Below are positions 6,514-10,617 of a stretch of 10,617 nucleotides of DNA, one piece after another. Source of the stretch: Candidatus Thorarchaeota archaeon MP8T_1 (GTDB lineage: Archaea; Asgardarchaeota; Thorarchaeia; Thorarchaeales; Thorarchaeaceae); contig PJER01000067.1 of the NCBI GenBank assembly GCA_002825465.1, positions 1-10,617 on the forward strand, read 5' to 3'. Each line of letters opens with the position of its first letter. Position 1 is the first letter of the stretch. The notes beneath the pieces are model-generated. The model was not told where the DNA came from. It saw only the letters and a list, made by a program, of their open reading frames with translations, and did no database searches. A program made the translations under genes and the position numbers.

Positions 6514-8058
6514 ATGAACGCCAAAATATGGTTTGATGTCCTGTTGATTTGTACTACAGTAATACTCACAATTATCTCATTGGGACCGAGATTCATTCAT
6601 GGAGCATTTGTGAGGCTCTCAATTGTGACATCGATTCTAGATGGACTGGAAACAACAGCCCAGGTAAAAACACCAAAGGATCCATTTCAGAGGATTATAG
6701 GTCAAGAGCAAGCTGTATCAATAGTGCAATCTGCTGTAAAGCAAAGAAGGCATGTTCTCCTGTGTGGAGTCCCAGGAATAGGAAAATCTATGCTTGCAAA
6801 AGCAGCCTACTCGCTTCTCAGTCCACCAAAGCAAGAGATACGCCTCATGAAGAATCAATCTCAACCAGACAGGCCAATTGTTGTAGTATCAAAGTCTGAA
6901 AACAAGGCATTGAATCCGAAAATCGAAGACAAATCCAGCTTTTCCTTCTATCTAACACCAGATAGGTTACCAATTGACATCTCGATTAAGATGGGATATA
7001 GATGCCCAAAGTGTGGAGAGATATCTTCACCTACGGACCCATCATGTTTAGACTGCGGAGCAATTAAACGATGTGACTGGTTAGGGAGTGATTCATATCA
7101 TGCACTTTTTAGAATATTAGATGTTGGAAGCGAACCTGCTCTTCGGACTGTAACTAGCCTAGAGGAAATTGGGGGTTTTTCATATCATACAATATATGAG
7201 TTGTCGAATAACAACGAGATTTCTGTAACACGGCGTAGAGTGGGAGAGAGCACAAATACAGAACACGAGCAAATTACAGATGCTGAACGAGTTTTGATTG
7301 CCAAAGATTCGTGTAGATTCATCAGAGTAAGCGGTGCCAGTCATGTAGAACTCCTTGGCGATGTCAAACATGATCCGTATGGAAGCGCTGAATCGCTCGG
7401 CATGGCTGCACATCTACGTGTGATTCCGGGAGCTATTCATGAGGCGCATGAGGGAATTCTCTATATTGATGAGATTTCGGCCCTCGGGCCCCATCAAAGC
7501 CACTTGTTGACCGCAATGCAGGATTGTGTCTACCCAATATCAGGACATAATCCCCTAAGTTCAGGAGCTGCGGTACGAGTGGACAATGTACCCTGTGAGT
7601 TCATCCTTTTCGCATCATGTAATCCTGAAAACATTGGTTCCATCCTACCAGCCTTGAGATCCAGAATCCGGGGGTACGGATATGAAATAATGTTGATGTC
7701 GTGGATGAAGAAGAATGATGAAAACATCAACGACATTATCAGATTTATTTCGCAGACGGTTGAAGAGGATGGAAAAATACCGCACCTTACAATCAAGTCC
7801 ATTGAAGAAGTAATTACAGTGGCTGAAAGGATGGCAATCCATTATGATGGACAAAGAAATGCACTCACATTACGCCTTCGAGAACTTGGAGGTCTCGTGA
7901 GGATAGCAGGAGACCTAGCTGTTCAAGATTCGGCTCAGTTGGTGCAGCCAGTACATGTGAAAAAAGCAGAGGTGCTGAGTCGAGGTATTGATTTGGAAAA
8001 CTTGCATTCGTACTCTTATAGAGCCCCAGAGGCAGCGAGCAGAGACTATTTCTTCTGA
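6514..8058 (+). CDS. LonB-like membrane-anchored AAA+ ATPase lacking the protease domain
   Basis: The protein has 514 residues from the ATG at 6514; an in-frame TTG at 6496 would add six. A hydrophobic segment at about residues 6-24 is a likely membrane anchor. AAA+ motifs are Walker A GVPGIGKS (85-92), Walker B ILYIDE (315-320), sensor 1 N370 (ASCNPEN), arginine-finger region RSRIRGYGYE (382-391) and sensor 2 region LTLRLRELGGLVRIAGD (451-467). The surrounding text, such as LLGDVKHDPYGS, PGAIHEAHEG, LLTAMQD and SSGA, closely follows archaeal LonB. Between Walker A and B is an insertion with a zinc ribbon, C164/C167 (CPKC) and C178/C181 (CLDC), where archaeal LonB normally carries two membrane helices. 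The protein ends just after the AAA lid, so the Ser-Lys protease domain is absent, and the following 27 bases lead straight into pelota. It probably remodels or unfolds proteins at the membrane. Whether a separate protease partner exists is unknown. Confidence 0.85.
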   Translation: MNAKIWFDVLLICTTVILTIISLGPRFIHGAFVRLSIVTSILDGLETTAQVKTPKDPFQRIIGQEQAVSIVQSAVKQRRHVLLCGVPGIGKSMLAKAAYSLLSPPKQEIRLMKNQSQPDRPIVVVSKSENKALNPKIEDKSSFSFYLTPDRLPIDISIKMGYRCPKCGEISSPTDPSCLDCGAIKRCDWLGSDSYHALFRILDVGSEPALRTVTSLEEIGGFSYHTIYELSNNNEISVTRRRVGESTNTEHEQITDAERVLIAKDSCRFIRVSGASHVELLGDVKHDPYGSAESLGMAAHLRVIPGAIHEAHEGILYIDEISALGPHQSHLLTAMQDCVYPISGHNPLSSGAAVRVDNVPCEFILFASCNPENIGSILPALRSRIRGYGYEIMLMSWMKKNDENINDIIRFISQTVEEDGKIPHLTIKSIEEVITVAERMAIHYDGQRNALTLRLRELGGLVRIAGDLAVQDSAQLVQPVHVKKAEVLSRGIDLENLHSYSYRAPEAASRDYFF

Positions 8059-8076
8059 CGGCGGAATCGGTCATGT

Positions 8077-8080
8077 GGTG
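8077..8080 (+). promoter_or_regulatory. Ribosome binding site supporting the pelota TTG start
   Basis: GGTG lies 5 bases before TTG at 8086. The nearest ATG (8073) is in another frame, so the site supports initiation at TTG. Confidence 0.5.
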
Positions 8081-8085
8081 ACGTA

Positions 8086-9174
8086 TTGAAGATTCTGAAA
8101 CGCATTCTCAAGGAAGGAACAATCGTCCTTAAAATAGAGACCTTAGATGATCTCTGGCACCTCTACAACACTGTTAGTTCTGGAGATATTGTGATATCAA
8201 GAACAGTCCGTCGAGTAAGAGTGGGAGATGAGGATAGTAGAAAACAGGAAAGTGTCAGAAAACCTATGACACTAAAACTTCGTGTTGAGGATGTAGCATT
8301 TCATACTTTTTCAAACCGTGTTAGGATTAAGGGGCAAATCTTGGAAGGACCAAGCGATCTTGTAAGCATCGGTTCTTATCATACCATAAATATCGAACCT
8401 GGTGATACACTGACAATAATAAAGGATCACTGGCCAAAATATGTCTTAGACAGACTTGAGGAGGCTTCAAAGGACCAGTTGCGCTCTGTCTGCCTCATTG
8501 TGACAATAGAGGATGGAGATGCTGAGCTTTTTCTTGCTGCCGATTATGGGATAAAAGAGGCAGTGCGAATACGTGCAAATATCTCTCGCAAGAGAGGGGA
8601 TCAAAAGACGTATGACTCAACAATGAATGAATTCTTCACAGATGTAACATTAGCAATTCGTTCCCAATTAGAGCAAAGTCAGATAGGGCTTATGGTTTTG
8701 GCAGGTCCCGGATTTGTAAAGGATCATCTCAGAGAACACCTCAATAAGGCAGGAATTAAGGACTTGCCGCCCGTGGTTGTCGAAGGCACCAATTCAATAG
8801 GCATTCCTGGAGCAAAGGAGATTCTCTTTAGAGGAGTCATTGGAAAGGTCATTGCTGAGCTAAAGGTTGAAACAGAAACCAAGCTAGTGGAAGACCTTGT
8901 GACACACATATCAAAGGATGATGGTCTTGGAGCCTATGGTCATGATGAAGTGAGTAAAGCAGTTCAATATGGTGCTGTTCAAGATCTTCTCATTACTGAT
9001 AAGAAACTTAGAGAGGGTTCTGACGATGTTAGACGACAGATGGACACTCTTATTCGGAACACGGAGAAGACGAAAGGGGCGGTTCATATAGTATCAACAG
9101 ATCATCCCACAGGAGAACAACTCCACCGACTAGGTGGAATTGCAGCAATTCTTCGCTTTCGAATAGTTGAGTAA
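8086..9174 (+). CDS. pelA: Archaeal pelota (Dom34), mRNA surveillance and ribosome rescue factor
   Basis: Archaeal pelota enters the A site of stalled ribosomes with aEF1A and, with ABCE1, splits them. The 362-residue length is typical. The N-terminal Lsm-like domain (about 1-130) starts MKILKRILKEG and contains LDDLWHLYN and IEPGD. The central eRF1-like domain (about 133-262) contains VLAGPGFVKDHL and, as in pelota, no GGQ peptide-release motif. The C-terminal eRF1_3 domain (about 265-360) has YGHDEVSKAV, LLITDKKLR and the family hallmark HPTGEQLHRLGGIAAILRF. The start is TTG, supported by GGTG 5 bases upstream; no in-frame ATG or GTG precedes the conserved N terminus. It lies 27 bases after the LonB-like ATPase and is probably in the same transcript. 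Its TAA stop directly abuts the stop of the convergent radical SAM gene, with no base between. Confidence 0.95.
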   Translation: MKILKRILKEGTIVLKIETLDDLWHLYNTVSSGDIVISRTVRRVRVGDEDSRKQESVRKPMTLKLRVEDVAFHTFSNRVRIKGQILEGPSDLVSIGSYHTINIEPGDTLTIIKDHWPKYVLDRLEEASKDQLRSVCLIVTIEDGDAELFLAADYGIKEAVRIRANISRKRGDQKTYDSTMNEFFTDVTLAIRSQLEQSQIGLMVLAGPGFVKDHLREHLNKAGIKDLPPVVVEGTNSIGIPGAKEILFRGVIGKVIAELKVETETKLVEDLVTHISKDDGLGAYGHDEVSKAVQYGAVQDLLITDKKLREGSDDVRRQMDTLIRNTEKTKGAVHIVSTDHPTGEQLHRLGGIAAILRFRIVE

Positions 9175-10296
9175 TTACACAGGATCGAACATAGTCTGAA
9201 GACGGTCCCATGATGGATACTCATAGGAAAGTCCAATCTCAAGATTCCTGAACTCCTTAAGGCATGTCTTAATCTCTTCAGCATACTCTTCAAGAATTCC
9301 AGGAGCCAACTCTATTCGCATTCGGACTGTATCAATATTTAGAAGATTTTCAGGCAGTCCAAATTCGTTTCTGAGAATGTCGTAGATGCGATTTAACTGT
9401 CGTATGTTCAGACTGGACCTGTGAGGCGCTCGAATGATACCCAGTATCAATAAAGGGTCAGCATCATCTCGCTCCTCAAATTCGCGAATTGTCTGCTTGA
9501 GCCTTCTTTCGAGCCGGTTCCTCATCTGGACTGCATCCTTGTATCGTGCAGAACAGAAATGAACTGTAAGTTGTTTCAGGTTCTTGGAAGCCCAGTCTAG
9601 GAATTCCTTTGCTGTTTTGTCGCTCCCTTCAATGCTAGCACTTGCCATGTCTGTTAGCCGCATACCTTGAGCTAGTAGACTTTCAAAATTCGTTTCGCTT
9701 GCCTCAAGCTCATTGATGTTGAGAAAGGATATCCCAATTTTTTCTGCGCGAAGTGCGATTTGCTTTAATGATTCGATTTTTCCAGGGATCGCAGGAACCT
9801 CCAATCCCACATCTATACCTAATTGTATTGCATGTTCTATTCCACTCCAGTCATTTCCCTGAGGATGAAAACGAATCTCGTCAAGTCCAGCCTCTCTAAG
9901 CTGTACAAGATTATCTTCACTGACTGTGGTCTTACTAGTATAGAGGTGAATGTGAAAATCAGGTCCGTATTTTGACTTCAGTAGACGAATATACTCCAAG
10001 GTCCGATCCAGTACACAGAGAGGATCACCGCCACTTATTCCTGCACCCTCACCTTCTACTGCATCAACTTCGAACAGAATATCGGCATCAGAAGACACAG
10101 GGACTTCATCAGCAAACACAAGATCCTTACCTGTCTTTTCCTGCGAGAGTGGACAGTAGTAACAAGAGCTATCACAGAGACCGGTCACAAAGAGGACCAT
10201 CTTCGACCCTTTGGCACACAGCTGACAGCCGCGTGGAAGTCTTCCAATTAGATGTGAGCCGCCTTGAAGCTGCTTTATTTTACGGACTATTTTCAC
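9175..10296 (-). CDS. Radical SAM protein of the COG2108 type, function unknown
   Basis: The protein has 373 residues. The radical SAM 4Fe-4S site is C41-x3-C45-x2-C48 (CDSSCYYC), preceded by a second cysteine pair C24/C27 (GCQLC) that may help hold another metal site. GGDP at 89-92 is the usual SAM-binding motif. A later HFCSARYKD (C248) is a further conserved-looking cysteine. The GCxLCxxGxKMVLFVTGLC opening and this CSxRYKD segment recall the archaeal group related to pyruvate formate-lyase activating enzymes (COG2108), whose substrate is not established. The GTG start overlaps the TGA stop of the upstream gene as GTGA, and GGAGG lies 2 bases ahead of it, so translation is probably coupled. 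The C-terminal part (about 250-373) is helical and charged and may carry the substrate domain. The fold assignment is firm; the reaction is unknown. Confidence 0.9.
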   Translation of the reverse strand: MKIVRKIKQLQGGSHLIGRLPRGCQLCAKGSKMVLFVTGLCDSSCYYCPLSQEKTGKDLVFADEVPVSSDADILFEVDAVEGEGAGISGGDPLCVLDRTLEYIRLLKSKYGPDFHIHLYTSKTTVSEDNLVQLREAGLDEIRFHPQGNDWSGIEHAIQLGIDVGLEVPAIPGKIESLKQIALRAEKIGISFLNINELEASETNFESLLAQGMRLTDMASASIEGSDKTAKEFLDWASKNLKQLTVHFCSARYKDAVQMRNRLERRLKQTIREFEERDDADPLLILGIIRAPHRSSLNIRQLNRIYDILRNEFGLPENLLNIDTVRMRIELAPGILEEYAEEIKTCLKEFRNLEIGLSYEYPSWDRLQTMFDPV

Positions 10297-10617
10297 CGCC
10301 TCCTTCCTTCGCGACGGTCTATCGTACGACGAAGCGCAGGATCACTATCCTGAAGTTGTTTTGCAACTTCCTCAAAGCTTTCTGATTCAGTCAATGGACG
10401 GGTAAGATAGACGCCTGTTCTACCTACATTATCACGACGTGTTAATACACGTACTCTTTCTTTTGCAATATCAATGCTGACTTTGAGCTTCTTTGCAACT
10501 TCATGTTCATGGCCAATTACGCCATATTCTGTATGACCAGTTGGAGTAGGTTCAATTAATACGAGTCTTTTATCCACACCAGAAACTCTCATCCCATCCT
10601 CTAGTTCCTTGGTGTTC
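10293..10617 (-). CDS. Unrecognised small or partial protein coupled to the radical SAM gene
   Basis: The frame is open to the right edge of the window. The ATG at 10592 is preceded in frame by NTKELEDG, which reads like protein, so this is most likely the 3' part of a longer gene with 107 residues visible. The visible part has an LVLIEPTPTGHTEYGVIG segment, a helix (EHEVAKKLKVSIDIAKERV), then LTRRDNVGRTGVYLTRP and a very basic tail (RRTIDRREGRRR), which could contact nucleic acid. I do not recognise the family. It shares four bases (GTGA) with the radical SAM gene and very likely lies in one operon with it, so it may be a substrate or partner of that enzyme. No signal peptide, cysteine motif or membrane segment is visible. 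Confidence 0.7.
   Translation of the reverse strand, partial: NTKELEDGMRVSGVDKRLVLIEPTPTGHTEYGVIGHEHEVAKKLKVSIDIAKERVRVLTRRDNVGRTGVYLTRPLTESESFEEVAKQLQDSDPALRRTIDRREGRRR
10299..10303 (-). promoter_or_regulatory. Shine-Dalgarno site of the radical SAM gene
   Basis: On the minus strand AAGGAGG lies inside the end of the upstream gene, only 2 bases before GTG. The match is strong and the spacing unusually tight; together with the GTGA overlap it suggests translational coupling. Confidence 0.5.

Overview
The window looks like a housekeeping stretch of an archaeal chromosome. It carries an archaeal DnaG-type primase, the ribosome-rescue factor pelota (aPelota/Dom34), two type II (archaeal/eukaryotic) methionine aminopeptidases, a DUF1512-like protein, a COG2108-type radical SAM protein and a stand-alone 5S rRNA gene. 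TATA-like boxes, very short leaders and GTG/TTG starts also fit Archaea. The gene set and moderate GC would suit an Asgard (for example Thorarchaeota-like) or TACK-related genome, but that placement is inference and not proven here.

Layout. At 3-656 (+) is the 3' part of an unrecognised protein with a likely winged-helix segment, open to the left edge. At about 683-801 (+) is a 5S rRNA, whose likely TATA box overlaps the stop codon of that gene. At 882-2370 (+) is a two-gene operon: a DUF1512-like membrane-anchored protein and a two-helix membrane protein with a cytosolic-type zinc ribbon. At 2367-4239 (-) are two adjacent complete MetAP2 paralogues. They are read from a TATA box near 4278 and meet the zinc-ribbon gene at a shared TTAG that holds both stop codons. 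From 4240 to about 5067 is an 830-base gap with no credible protein gene. It holds a possible structured RNA, a 14-bp palindrome and a 9-bp-arm inverted repeat around a TATA-like core.

From 5068 to 9174 (+) three genes run in a row: dnaG, a LonB-like AAA+ ATPase that ends where the protease domain should begin, and pelota. On the minus strand, 10617 to 9175, an unrecognised partial gene overlaps by 4 bases a COG2108-type radical SAM enzyme. The radical SAM stop codon abuts that of pelota inside TAATTA.

How the genes fit together. Most of the content concerns RNA and translation: 5S rRNA, N-terminal methionine removal, pelota, and DnaG, which in archaea is also an exosome-associated protein. 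The protease-less, membrane-anchored LonB-like ATPase next to pelota is the most unusual protein. No CRISPR array, insertion sequence, prophage or tRNA was seen.
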